A stretch of 64,000 bases of DNA from Trichomonas vaginalis G3. Lineage: Eukaryota > Parabasalia > Trichomonadida > Trichomonadidae. This document shows, piece by piece, positions 46,221 to 53,915 of the stretch. Both the position numbers and the translations under genes were made by a program. The notes under the pieces are model-generated. The model worked only from the letters and a program-made list of their open reading frames with translations. It was not told the origin of the DNA and searched no databases. The DNA lies in the NCBI RefSeq assembly GCF_026262505.1, contig NC_067206.1, positions 3,438,879 to 3,502,878 on the forward strand. Reading direction: 5' to 3'. How positions within the stretch are numbered: the first letter of the stretch is position 1; each line of letters begins with the position of its first letter.

Positions 46221-46610
46221 ATGACAACAACAGAGAACACAACAACTGCTATCGTTCATGAAGCCATAGATGAAGAATACGAGTACATACAGTTTAACAA
46301 ACAACTCCGTCTCATTCGTTCGGTCAAAGATGACATGTACCAAATGCAAAGTATTTTGACAGCATGTGCTACACCAGATACTAAGAAACCACAAGACTGG
46401 TTTGAATTAAATAGCACTCATGAACTCCTCAGTGAGTTTGAACATGAAGAACTTAAAAAGATGTACCAAGACAGACAAAACTTACCATCATATCTAAAAG
46501 GTATATATGTTCATAAGTTCCTAGTTAGTTCAATAGCAATGTGGGCTTCTCCTCGTTATGCTTGGTATATTTACAGACTTCTTGACGAAGTTGCTGAAAA
46601 ATACATGTAA
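46221..46610 (+). CDS. KilA-N-like protein (short)
   Basis: A 129-residue protein: TTENTTTAIVHEAIDEEYEY start, KQLRLIRSVKDDMYQMQSIL, then LNSTHELLSEFEHEELKKMY and LPSYLKGIYVHKFLVSSIAM, WASPRYAWYIYRLLDE. This is the shared KilA-N fold of 46699-47505 without the GC-rich palindrome, since the corresponding place has a different insert. It ends at a C-terminus (DEVAEKYM) equal to that of the 44404-45712 gene, a sign of gene conversion between neighbours. Confidence 0.75.
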   Translation: MTTTENTTTAIVHEAIDEEYEYIQFNKQLRLIRSVKDDMYQMQSILTACATPDTKKPQDWFELNSTHELLSEFEHEELKKMYQDRQNLPSYLKGIYVHKFLVSSIAMWASPRYAWYIYRLLDEVAEKYM

Positions 46611-46639
46611 AGCGTTTATTTTTGGTCTTTTGTGAAAGT

Positions 46640-46698
46640 AAGAAAATAACGCTAATTTTATTTTTTTTTATTTTTTTATTTTGTATGTAAAGACAGAT
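46640..46698 (+). promoter_or_regulatory. T-rich leader of the second KilA-N-like gene
   Basis: TAATTTTATTTTTTTTTATT, then TTTTTATTTTGTATGTAAAG and ACAGAT before the ATG at 46699. Practically the same as the previous leader. Confidence 0.55.
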
Positions 46699-47505
46699 AT
46701 GTCAACAACAGAGAACACAACAACAGTTATAGTCCATGAAGCCATAGATGAAGAATACGAGTACATACAGTATAACAAACAGTTACGTCTCATTCGTTCG
46801 GTCAAAGATGACATGTACCAAATGCAAAGTATTTTCAATGCTCTTCGTTCTACAAAGCAAGCACATCATTGGTTTGAAAACCAACAGACAAAAGAACTTT
46901 TAGAAGAATTTCCTCATATGTTTGCGACCCGCGGAAAACCGCGGGTCGAGATTCCGTACGAAAATCGTCAAAATTTGCCAAATGGTTTGAGAGGATATTA
47001 TGTACATAGACTTCTTGTAAATGCTGTTGCAATGTGGGCTTCGCCTCGTTACGCTTGTTATATTTTCATGATGTTAGATGAAATTCATAGACAAGAACGT
47101 GAAGAGCTAGAGAACAAGCTTGAAGCAAAAGACAAAAGCATTCAGAAAAGAATACCACGTTCGGTACCAAAAGGAAAGGAAAAGAACTATAAGTATATGA
47201 TTTACACTGAAGAGATGGAAAATGAAGAAGACAGAGATATGGTTATGTTGCATTTAGTCAGAAGAAACAACAAAAGCTTTTACGACCTTGCTAAGATTTA
47301 CAAATCTGACAGAAATTGGTTCTATCGCGAAAACTTACCGATTTCAATGACCCCAAATGAAGATGTGAAACAAATAGTTCAAGATACGTTACCTCAAACA
47401 CACTATGATATTAAAGGTTGTACAATACTTACCTTCAAAGAAGATTTGCCATTGTTAAAGGAAAAAATAACAGAGTATTTTGACGACTTCAAACAAGCAG
47501 AGTAA
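46699..47505 (+). CDS. KilA-N-like protein with DUF3627-like C-terminus
   Basis: A 268-residue protein. KilA-N half: TTENTTTVIVHEAIDEEYEY, TKQAHHWFENQQTKELLEE, then the palindrome-encoded TRGKPRVEIP, LPNGLRGYYVHRLLVNAVAM and WASPRYACYIFMMLDE. C-terminal half: KNYKYMIYTEEMENEE, MLHLVRRNNKSFYDL and a final helix KEKITEYFDDF; this resembles the DUF3627 region found after KilA-N in poxvirus-like proteins. Start at 46699 by leader. The truncated relative is at 5321-5643. Confidence 0.75.
   Translation: MSTTENTTTVIVHEAIDEEYEYIQYNKQLRLIRSVKDDMYQMQSIFNALRSTKQAHHWFENQQTKELLEEFPHMFATRGKPRVEIPYENRQNLPNGLRGYYVHRLLVNAVAMWASPRYACYIFMMLDEIHRQEREELENKLEAKDKSIQKRIPRSVPKGKEKNYKYMIYTEEMENEEDRDMVMLHLVRRNNKSFYDLAKIYKSDRNWFYRENLPISMTPNEDVKQIVQDTLPQTHYDIKGCTILTFKEDLPLLKEKITEYFDDFKQAE
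46925..46948. repeat. GC-rich inverted repeat within the second KilA-N-like gene
   Basis: CGACCCGCGG AAAA CCGCGGGTCG: arms of 10 bases and a 4-base loop, in frame. The homologue at 5392-5415 has CTTCCCTCGG AAAA CCGAGAGAAG, which still pairs except for one G:T. Confidence 0.95.
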
Positions 47506-47599
47506 ATGAACCATTTATTTTTGGTCTTGACTTCAGATGGCTCAGGTAGCTCTAGATGGTAAATTGTCTTGTCAAATCCTTCTGGCATTCCGAGTCCTT

Positions 47600-47845
47600 C
47601 CTTCCAACATTCCAAGTCCTTCCTTCCAACAAGAAAAAAATTTCCTGACAACTGGAAAAAAATTTCCTGACAACTGGAAAAAAATTTCCTGTTGTTCGTC
47701 CGTAAACCATTCAAATTTTCGAAAATTGAGAACTTTTTGGTCGAACTTCAGAAAAAGTTTTTCCTTCCGACAGGAAAAGTCCTTCCTTCCGACAGGAAAA
47801 GTCCTTCCTTCCGACAGGAAAAGTCCTTCCTTCCGACAGGACACA
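47600..47845 (+). repeat. tandem 22-bp and 20-bp repeat arrays
   Basis: First, AAAAAAATTTCCTGACAACT plus GG in three copies (47633-47690); then AAGTCCTTCCTTCCGACAGG in four copies (47757-47840), with CCTTCCTTCCAACA variants at 47590-47630. No coding need be assumed, although short ORFs pass through. Confidence 0.9.
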
Positions 47846-47943
47846 AACGGATGGCTGACGTTCCTCTTCCTGAATGCCTTCCAAAGCCAGAAGAACCGAC
47901 AGCCCCAGCACCACAACAGACTAAGACTAAAACACTTAGATTT

Positions 47944-48819
47944 TCAAGCTTGACTTTTTACAATTTGAACTTTGTTTGCGTAGATATGAATTCTGAAAGA
48001 AGTATGAGGGTCTTGTATGACTTTGTACTTCTCCCATAGTTCATGTCTGTCAAACTTACCTGCCATGGACTCTTTCATAAGTTCCATGAAATCGTCTTCG
48101 GACAATCCAGGGAAAAGTATGATATCAGTAAGTATTCTTTTAACATCCTTACTTAAACTCTTGGCTGTCTGTACACAAATGACAACTGAAATGTTAAAGT
48201 GTCTGAGCTTCTTAAGAATTCGACACATGTCTTGTTCTCTGTTCTTTAACAAAGGATGAGAAGCAAAGTCATCTAAGATAAGAAGACATCTATGAGGGTA
48301 AGTCTTCCAATCGTAAGATTGCAATTTCTTCGAAATGTATTCTATCTCTTTCTGTTTGTTTCTGAAGTGTTTCTTCTCTAATATTCTCTGCATTTCCTCA
48401 TTTGGGTCTTTAAACTTAGAATTTATATACTCATTTATAGCATTGTACTTCAAAACTCTTCTTTGGTACTTCTTTATCCAATCTAACAACTCAGTATCCT
48501 TTATACATACTAACTTAGACTTTTTTATAATATCTTTGAACGAATTGACGGTTTGATCGAATTGACCAGATGTCGAACAAATAACTACTAACTCATAGAA
48601 TGGGTTCTTCTCATCTAGTTCTTGTTGTTGTGCAGCCATTTTAAGATAAGTGAAAGTCTTACCCGACCCAGGTGGTGCGATTAGACCTGTTATACCATTC
48701 TGAGCAAATAGGAACTTGTCATGTATGGGTTTTATCTGAGCATTTTCTAACTTCCTCTTGTTCTTGTTTAAAACATTCTCAAATTTCTTGTCAATGTCAG
48801 CAAACTTTTTTTCTAACAT
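47944..48819 (-). CDS. A32/FtsK-HerA-type genome packaging ATPase
   Basis: A 291-residue ATPase (start at 48819; the ORF is open upstream to 48921, but that part overlaps the divergent gene at 48856). Walker A APPGSGKT at 48-55, with Walker B LLILDDFAS, then RHFNISVVICVQTAKSL as the family's sensor-like segment. Related to 11915-12742. In contrast to Maverick A it lies away from the capsid gene (4 kb), so the ATPase/capsid pairing is rearranged. Its ATG and the one at 48856 share a 36-base bidirectional leader. Confidence 0.85.
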   Translation of the reverse strand: MLEKKFADIDKKFENVLNKNKRKLENAQIKPIHDKFLFAQNGITGLIAPPGSGKTFTYLKMAAQQQELDEKNPFYELVVICSTSGQFDQTVNSFKDIIKKSKLVCIKDTELLDWIKKYQRRVLKYNAINEYINSKFKDPNEEMQRILEKKHFRNKQKEIEYISKKLQSYDWKTYPHRCLLILDDFASHPLLKNREQDMCRILKKLRHFNISVVICVQTAKSLSKDVKRILTDIILFPGLSEDDFMELMKESMAGKFDRHELWEKYKVIQDPHTSFRIHIYANKVQIVKSQA

Positions 48820-48855
48820 ATTTTTAGAAAAATTAAAAATTTTATCTTTTAGAAA
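48820..48855. promoter_or_regulatory. 36-bp bidirectional leader
   Basis: ATTTTTAGAAAAATTAAAAA plus TTTTATCTTTTAGAAA: on each strand a T-rich block stands about 10-15 bases before an ATG, at 48819 (minus) and 48856 (plus). Confidence 0.5.
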
Positions 48856-49410
48856 ATGTCTAGCGATTTCGCTATCTATATTCGAGACAAACTTTTTGAC
48901 AGCAAAACATCTGTCGACCATAAAATCTTACATAGTGTAAACAAGAAAGGTGAATTTGTTCTAAAGTTCTGTTTCTGGGAATATGACAAGAACCATAAAA
49001 CATTAGGCAGAGAAGTCTTTAAGTTTGTCAATGACAGACTTGTTGACAGAGATGACGCCGATTGGAAAGATGAAGTCCAACAAAAGTTCTTAGAATGCAA
49101 AGAAGGCACATGCGCTGTTCTTGAAGATGAAATAGAAAACAGAATAGAAGAGCTATTAAAGGACAAAGAACTTTTACATAAATATGGTTGCGCCAAATTT
49201 GACATAACTCCACCAGAGAAGAAGAAGAAGAGAGAAAAGAAAGAAAAGAAAGTAGAAGAAAAGAAAGTAGAAGAAGAGAAGAAAGAACCAGAGCCAGTTC
49301 CAGAGAAGGGAGATATGACATGTAAAAATAAAATTTTATTTTTAGAACATTTCTGGGTCAATGTCAATGTTCTCTTCCTCTTTAGGAGCAAACACTGGCT
49401 TAGACTCTAA
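48856..49410 (+). CDS. unknown charged protein with acidic/basic tail
   Basis: A 184-residue ORF: DFAIYIRDKLFDSK, EFVLKFCFWEYDKNHKTLGR, KDEVQQKFLECKEGTCAVLE, then a K/E-rich stretch (KKKKREKKEKKVEEKKVEEE) and a terminal part after GDMTCKNK that reads over the end of the opposite gene (49342-49410). The natural end may be just after EPVPEKGDM, with the ORF kept open by chance. Role unknown; the K/E tail suggests a linker to another virion protein. Confidence 0.6.
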   Translation: MSSDFAIYIRDKLFDSKTSVDHKILHSVNKKGEFVLKFCFWEYDKNHKTLGREVFKFVNDRLVDRDDADWKDEVQQKFLECKEGTCAVLEDEIENRIEELLKDKELLHKYGCAKFDITPPEKKKKREKKEKKVEEKKVEEEKKEPEPVPEKGDMTCKNKILFLEHFWVNVNVLFLFRSKHWLRL

Positions 49411-49761
49411 AATCTTTTTACCCAATTTACCTTGAACTTCAACTATCTTAGACTCATAATATTCATAGTCGTCTGCTTTCTTTGGTTCATAAGGTATAAC
49501 AAGTTTGTATGCTTTGCCTTCTTTAAGGTTTGAGAACCTTCTGTCAAAATTTTCTTTGACTGCTAACAAACCTTCTATGTCTAAGTCTTCAAATTTCGCA
49601 CCATTTTTAGTCACAATAGCAAACTTAACTGGTTCGATGTTCCAAACTTTGTCAAATGTAGACTTTTCAAAATGGTAGAAGTAAACATTCAAATAAGCGA
49701 ATGGGTCTAGTTCTTCTTTGACTTCTGTCATGTACTTGTTTACTGAAATATATTTTGTCAT
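49342..49761 (-). CDS. unknown 139-aa protein
   Basis: MTKYISVNKYMTEVKEELDP, a beta-rich middle (NVYFYHFEKSTFDKVWNIEP) and an acidic tail with EEENIDIDPEMF. Leader TATTTTTTTATCCGATAGAA before the ATG. Overlaps the end of the plus-strand gene by 69 bases. Unrecognised. Confidence 0.6.
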   Translation of the reverse strand: MTKYISVNKYMTEVKEELDPFAYLNVYFYHFEKSTFDKVWNIEPVKFAIVTKNGAKFEDLDIEGLLAVKENFDRRFSNLKEGKAYKLVIPYEPKKADDYEYYESKIVEVQGKLGKKILESKPVFAPKEEENIDIDPEMF

Positions 49762-49802
49762 CTTTTCTATCGGATAAAAAAATATTTTTTTTAAAAAACG
49801 TT

Positions 49803-50384
49803 TTAAAATGGTATGCCATATAGCTTCTTGAATTTGTTAAGAAGTATTTTAACGCATTTTCCATCTGTATCTCTAGTGTTTACATAAGCATAGCCATTAG
49901 TAAAACATACTTGTAATTTTCTATAGTTTACGCCGGTATAAAAGTAGAAAGAGTCCTGTTCTTCGCTATAGTAGTAAAACTCAAACGTATGCTTACCATA
50001 GTCTGTAATTTCAATTGCTTCATCTTCTAGTTCGTCGACAAATTCGAATACAATATCTCTAATTTTGCCTCTGTTCTTACTGTTTTCAGAACAAGTAACC
50101 CAGCGTAAATTTTCAAGTCTATTGTCGTTTCTTATATGGTTTATATGGTCTACAAAGGGTAGATTGTTAGGGTTCGGTATAAAATGAGTTGCAATGACAA
50201 CATGTTTAAAATAGTGTTTTCCACCAATCCTCATCCTAGTATATCCGTTATTTCCCTCCCATTCGCTTAAAACTCTTTTTGTCTTTTTGTTTCTGACTTC
50301 GAATGACTCACAACAGTGAATTTCATATTTCTCATCTAACAAACAAGTTTCCCAACGGTCCTCTCCAACAAACCCAGCGTACAT
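49803..50384 (-). CDS. HNH homing-endonuclease-type protein (NUMOD4-HNH)
   Basis: A 193-residue protein. N-terminal NUMOD4-like strands (CCESFEVRNKKTKRVLSEWE, GYTRMRIGGKHYFKHVVIA) are followed by the HNH core: THFIPN, VDHINHIRNDNRLENLRWV and SENSKN. Such nucleases cut DNA to propagate their own gene. C-terminal part is unassigned. Leader AAATATTTTTTTATTTTATT before ATG. The gene may be an invader in the virion module; a fragment of its start is repeated at 50432-50497. Confidence 0.85.
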   Translation of the reverse strand: MYAGFVGEDRWETCLLDEKYEIHCCESFEVRNKKTKRVLSEWEGNNGYTRMRIGGKHYFKHVVIATHFIPNPNNLPFVDHINHIRNDNRLENLRWVTCSENSKNRGKIRDIVFEFVDELEDEAIEITDYGKHTFEFYYYSEEQDSFYFYTGVNYRKLQVCFTNGYAYVNTRDTDGKCVKILLNKFKKLYGIPF

Positions 50385-50431
50385 TTCAAATAAAATAAAA
50401 AAATATTTTTTTTAAAAAATGTTTTATTTCA

Positions 50432-50497
50432 TGCAATGTTTTACTTCTCATCTAACAAACATGTTGTCTGACGGTCTTCTCCAACAAAACTCAGCGT
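50432..50497 (-). pseudogene. duplicated fragment of the HNH gene start and leader
   Basis: About 66 bases, including the ATG (minus strand), repeat the start of the gene ending at 50384 (MYAGF... versus MYAEFCWRRPSDNMF), with a shift in frame and the same T-rich leader. A partial tandem duplication. Confidence 0.8.
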
Positions 50498-50569
50498 ACA
50501 TTTCAAATAAAATAAAAATATACTGTTTTATTCTTGACTTTGTTGTTGCATTTTTTATTCTTGAGCTAT

Positions 50570-51366
50570 TTATTCTTGACTTTGTTGTTGCATTTGTTGC
50601 ATTTGTTGTTCTTGAGCTATTTGTTGTTGAAGTTGTTCTTGTAATACAATACTTTCACCAGTTGCATCTTCCAATTCGAAACTTTCTGCCGTCATTGACA
50701 AATACATAGGACATAAAAGTTTTACAGGAACAAAGTTTGCGTCAACTAATGTCAACGTTATACTTGCCAAAGTGTTTGAGTTCACTAAGGTTGAAAATTC
50801 TGCATTCGAATGAACAATAGGCAAACCAGCAGAGAAAGTATTGTTTATACGCATAAGTATCTTTTGGTCATAGTAGTTTCTGTCGACATTCGAATAACAC
50901 TTTGAACCTAAGTTTGAAACAATATATAAAATAGGTGTACTTAATGTCAATGGAATAGACATTCCTTGTATGACACCTTTTCCTGTTATAGGAAACTGTT
51001 GGTAGTAAAAACCAGATATAAGTTTTGTATTATAGCTCATATCGTTTATACTAAACTCAGTCGGACATCCAAACATAATGAAACCTGCTCTAGTTGCAGC
51101 ACATGTTACATCCGTCCTTAAAGTATTAAATAAGTCAACAAAACCTGTTGGTGGTATATCTGAGTAAGTATCTTCAAAGGAGTATTTTTACCATTCACAA
51201 CAATAAAGTCTTCTGGTGTCAAAAGAGCAAAACAGGCTTTAGTCGTCATCGTGTTTAAGGTCAGTTTACAATATCGTCCTTGAGGACTTTGTAAGTTTGT
51301 TGTTATAGAATTATATGACTCAGGGTTTTTAGTCGTAATAGTATAAACCATTATGTCTTCTGCCAT
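50570..51366 (-). pseudogene. minor capsid (penton-like) protein of Maverick B, frameshifted
   Basis: Open in two pieces: 51118-51366 (SPQGRYCKLTLNTMTTKACF, LLTPEDFIV) and 50570-51076 (FSINDMSYNTKLISGFYYQQ, GLPIVHSNAEFSTLVNS, glutamine-rich end). The pattern matches the protein at 9069-9779 of Maverick A in order and length (about 265 against 236 residues). One frame change near 51100. The glutamine-rich tail (QQQIAQEQQMQQMQQQ) is encoded by a repeat that also affects the antisense ORF. Structural role inferred. Confidence 0.6.
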
Positions 51367-51370
51367 TTAC

Positions 51371-51948
51371 TTAGCAAATAAATTTTAATGAAATGTTGTG
51401 GTCGTCAAATATTTTTATGACGTCTGGGAAACTATATTTTAAGTTCAACGTTTCACCTCCTTTCATAACGTATATCTTGTCAATGACATTATATGAAACA
51501 CCACAGCAACTAACGTCGGGTTCTATTTCTTTGATGTTTATATCGTCTGCCTCTGTCAAAAGTTTCAATAGTTCTTCAAAACTTCATGAGGTGCAATGAC
51601 ATATGAGTTCACTTTTACAGGGTTGTGCTCAACCAAGTTTAACATTATACCCAAAGCCTGACAAATCTTCTCCTGAGTTTTAAGTTTGTCTTTAAGTTGT
51701 TGGTAGTCGTTTCGAATATCTGCAACAGAACTTAAGTCTCTGCTAACTTCAGGATATGTTGGTTCTTTTACAGGAACAATTGTTATACCATCTTCGTCTT
51801 CGTATGGTTTCCCCACTTCAACATCTCTGTCTTTGACATTGACAACAACACTTTGACTGTTTGTTTGAGTTGGTGAATTTAACTTCACATCTGCCATCGC
51901 CATTAAACCTTTTGAAACACTTACGCTTCTATTTTTCGGAAATGACAT
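51371..51948 (-). pseudogene. VSCCG-motif protein, one frameshift
   Basis: Start ATG 51948 (MSFPKNRSVSVSKGLMAMAD), leader CTTTTTATTCTAAGTAAAATG. The first part (to 51565) is hydrophilic with a helix DYQQLKDKLKTQEKICQALG. Past a frame change near 51580 comes EADDINIKEIEPDVSCCGVS and LNLKYSFPDVIKIFDDHNIS. The same elements, with DEVSCCGTVAKINPI, are in 10278-10943 of Maverick A. Conserved in both elements next to the minor capsid gene; function unknown. Confidence 0.6.
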
Positions 51949-51966
51949 TTTACTTAGAATAAAAAG
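51949..51966. promoter_or_regulatory. 18-bp divergent leader
   Basis: Only TTTACTTAGAATAAAAAG separates the ATG at 51948 (minus) from the ATG at 51967 (plus). It must serve both directions; each strand shows a T/A-rich block 8-14 bases before its ATG. Confidence 0.6.
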
Positions 51967-52134
51967 ATGGACGTATTTGAGTATCTCTTCGAATTGAAGC
52001 AGAACAAAGTTTACACACACAAACAATACAAATACATTGACAGAATAGTTCTTTATACAAACAATGGTAAATGTTATAGAATAGCAGTCTTTGCTGAACC
52101 AAAATATTTTCATAAAGCAAAGAAAGTTGTATAA
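51967..52134 (+). CDS. 55-aa basic protein
   Basis: MDVFEYLFELKQNKVYTHKQ followed by YKYIDRIVLYTNNG and a basic end. Too short for the main ORF set but well placed: the ATG follows the divergent leader and the TAA (52132-52134) is 5 bases from the next ATG at 52140. Unrecognised. Confidence 0.5.
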   Translation: MDVFEYLFELKQNKVYTHKQYKYIDRIVLYTNNGKCYRIAVFAEPKYFHKAKKVV

Positions 52135-52139
52135 CTGAA

Positions 52140-52385
52140 ATGGTGAAAGTTCTTGACGTTGACAAAAATATAACAACAAAACTTACAGATATTTCTAAAG
52201 GTAAGTTTATAATACAATTTTATGTCAAAACTGGCGTACTGTCAATATTTGACGGAGAGAAGTCAGTTCAAGAACAACTTACTGACCTGCTGCCAAAATC
52301 TGCTCGATGGAAGCTGTCGTTATACCAATCTGAGGAGCCCCAGCAGGTTTCATCGAACGAATTTTCAAAAGAGCATCTTCTGTGA
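52140..52385 (+). CDS. small protein overlapping the capsid gene's 3' end
   Basis: MVKVLDVDKNITTKLTDISK, FIIQFYVKTGVLSIFDGEK and EQLTDLLPKSARWKL, then a stretch antisense to the end of the capsid gene (52279 onward). The true end may have been just after 52280, with readthrough by chance. Unrecognised. Confidence 0.4.
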   Translation: MVKVLDVDKNITTKLTDISKGKFIIQFYVKTGVLSIFDGEKSVQEQLTDLLPKSARWKLSLYQSEEPQQVSSNEFSKEHLL

Positions 52386-53883
52386 AAAGTGCTATTGGTT
52401 TTGTAAACTTCTTTGCTTTCAATTCATCTGGACCGTCTCTGTCACCAGTATATTGTATTTGAACTGTACCAACAGTTGAAATACCACCCATAAAGTCTTC
52501 TGAGTCAGCAAATGGAATGCCAAGCCAAAAGTTTGAACGGTCTCCATTTGTATATTGAGTTTTTTGAGCTCCTGTATGAGTCCATACTTTCACATATGGC
52601 ATAATAGAACTTTGCATTTCAGGGTTAATGGTTGTGTGAAGTTGTGTTAAAGTTCATAGCATCTAATGTCAAGTTGTATGACCTCATATCCTCAACTGTA
52701 GAATATTCTTCTCTTGATAGTATTTGCCATCTATGTTTATATGGTATTTAATACCAGGGTTGTAGAAGCAAGAATAGTCATTTATAGTTCGTCTGAACAG
52801 TACAAACATAGTATCTGCATGTTTCATTGCAGTTGTTAAGGCAATATCTGTTCTTGCACCTGGGTCAGCACTTTGGTTTCCAACTTCACCTGCAAAGTCT
52901 TTGACAGATATTTGGTGTATAGGGAACATAAGTGGAACTGCAATATATTTGGCAGCTAAAGCATTTGAAATATCTGGGTCCAACATATAGACTGCAAGTC
53001 TGCTTTCTATTCTCTTGCATTCAAACTTTTCGCATGTGAACTTAACTGGGTCCCAAGCAGTTCCAGCAGCATTGAAATAATAGTTTACTTCAGTGTTGAA
53101 GTTTGAGAAACCAAAGTCTAAGTCAACTTTGTCTTTGCAAAATTCGGCGAATGACGTTTGATTTGCTCCCTTTACGTCTGTAAGAGTGAATGGGTCTTGT
53201 GTTGGTGCAATGACTAAGTTATTTTTGCTTGGAGTAAGTTCGATAGAAATTTTGCCTGCCCAGTTTGGCAAGTATCTTAAAAACCTGAAGATGAGGAAAG
53301 ATGACAAAGGAACTCTAAGTTTCAATTTTACTTTGGTTACTGCTGCTGCAGTTTGTCCAGAAAGGTCAACATAAACTCCTGGAACGTTAGGGTCAAGTCT
53401 TCTTATTTTCTCAATAGTTGCATACTGGTCTGTTTGTTCTCTAGCTTGTGGTTGTACTGAGTTTCTCAAAGCGAACCATTCATAGTTTGCCCATGTTACT
53501 GTTTGAACTAAGTCAGAGTTAGAATATATCTTATATCCCATGAAAACTTCTGGAGCATATTGGTATCCGACATAGAAAATTCCATTGCAACCTTTCTTGT
53601 CAGACAACTTGGCAGAAGGTTTTATTTCAATGTCTTGTTCCACGTATAAGAAAGAGTTGTCAATAGAAATTATATGAAACCTGTCGCAAGCAATATCTAC
53701 TGTTGTTGAAGAACCTTCTCCAAACTCACCTACGTTTCCATAAGAAACAGCAGTTGTATATTCGTAAGTTCCAGGAACTATTTCTGACCTTCTAATGGCA
53801 TTGTCGCATTCGTTATACCATTCGGAAACATTTCCATTCATAGCATCCAAAACTGTTGGCGTTATATTCTGAGCGGCGTACAT
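52279..53883 (-). pseudogene. major capsid protein of Maverick B, two frameshifts near the C-terminus
   Basis: The large ORF is 52684-53883 (399 residues, MYAAQNITPTVLDAMNGNVS), with GIFYVGYQYAPEVFM, LRVPLSSFLIFRFLRYLPNW and NNLVIAPTQDPF. Past the stop, two frame changes (about 52690 and 52625) lead to 52279-52617, with QYTNGDRSNFWLGIPFADSE and STVGTVQIQY. In total about 530 residues, equal to the 546 of Maverick A, with which it shares motifs in order. The second jelly roll is cut, so capsid assembly is probably not possible. Confidence 0.75.
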
Positions 53884-53915
53884 TTCATATGAGTAAAAAT
53901 ATAGAATAGTTGGAT

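Noticed and set aside
47537-48039. ORFs across the 20/22-bp repeats, including a possible MADVPLPECLPKPEEP start at 47851
   Set aside because: A short P/E-rich peptide is possible from 47851, but it runs into the 3' end of the ATPase gene on the other strand and has no clear leader, so it was not listed.
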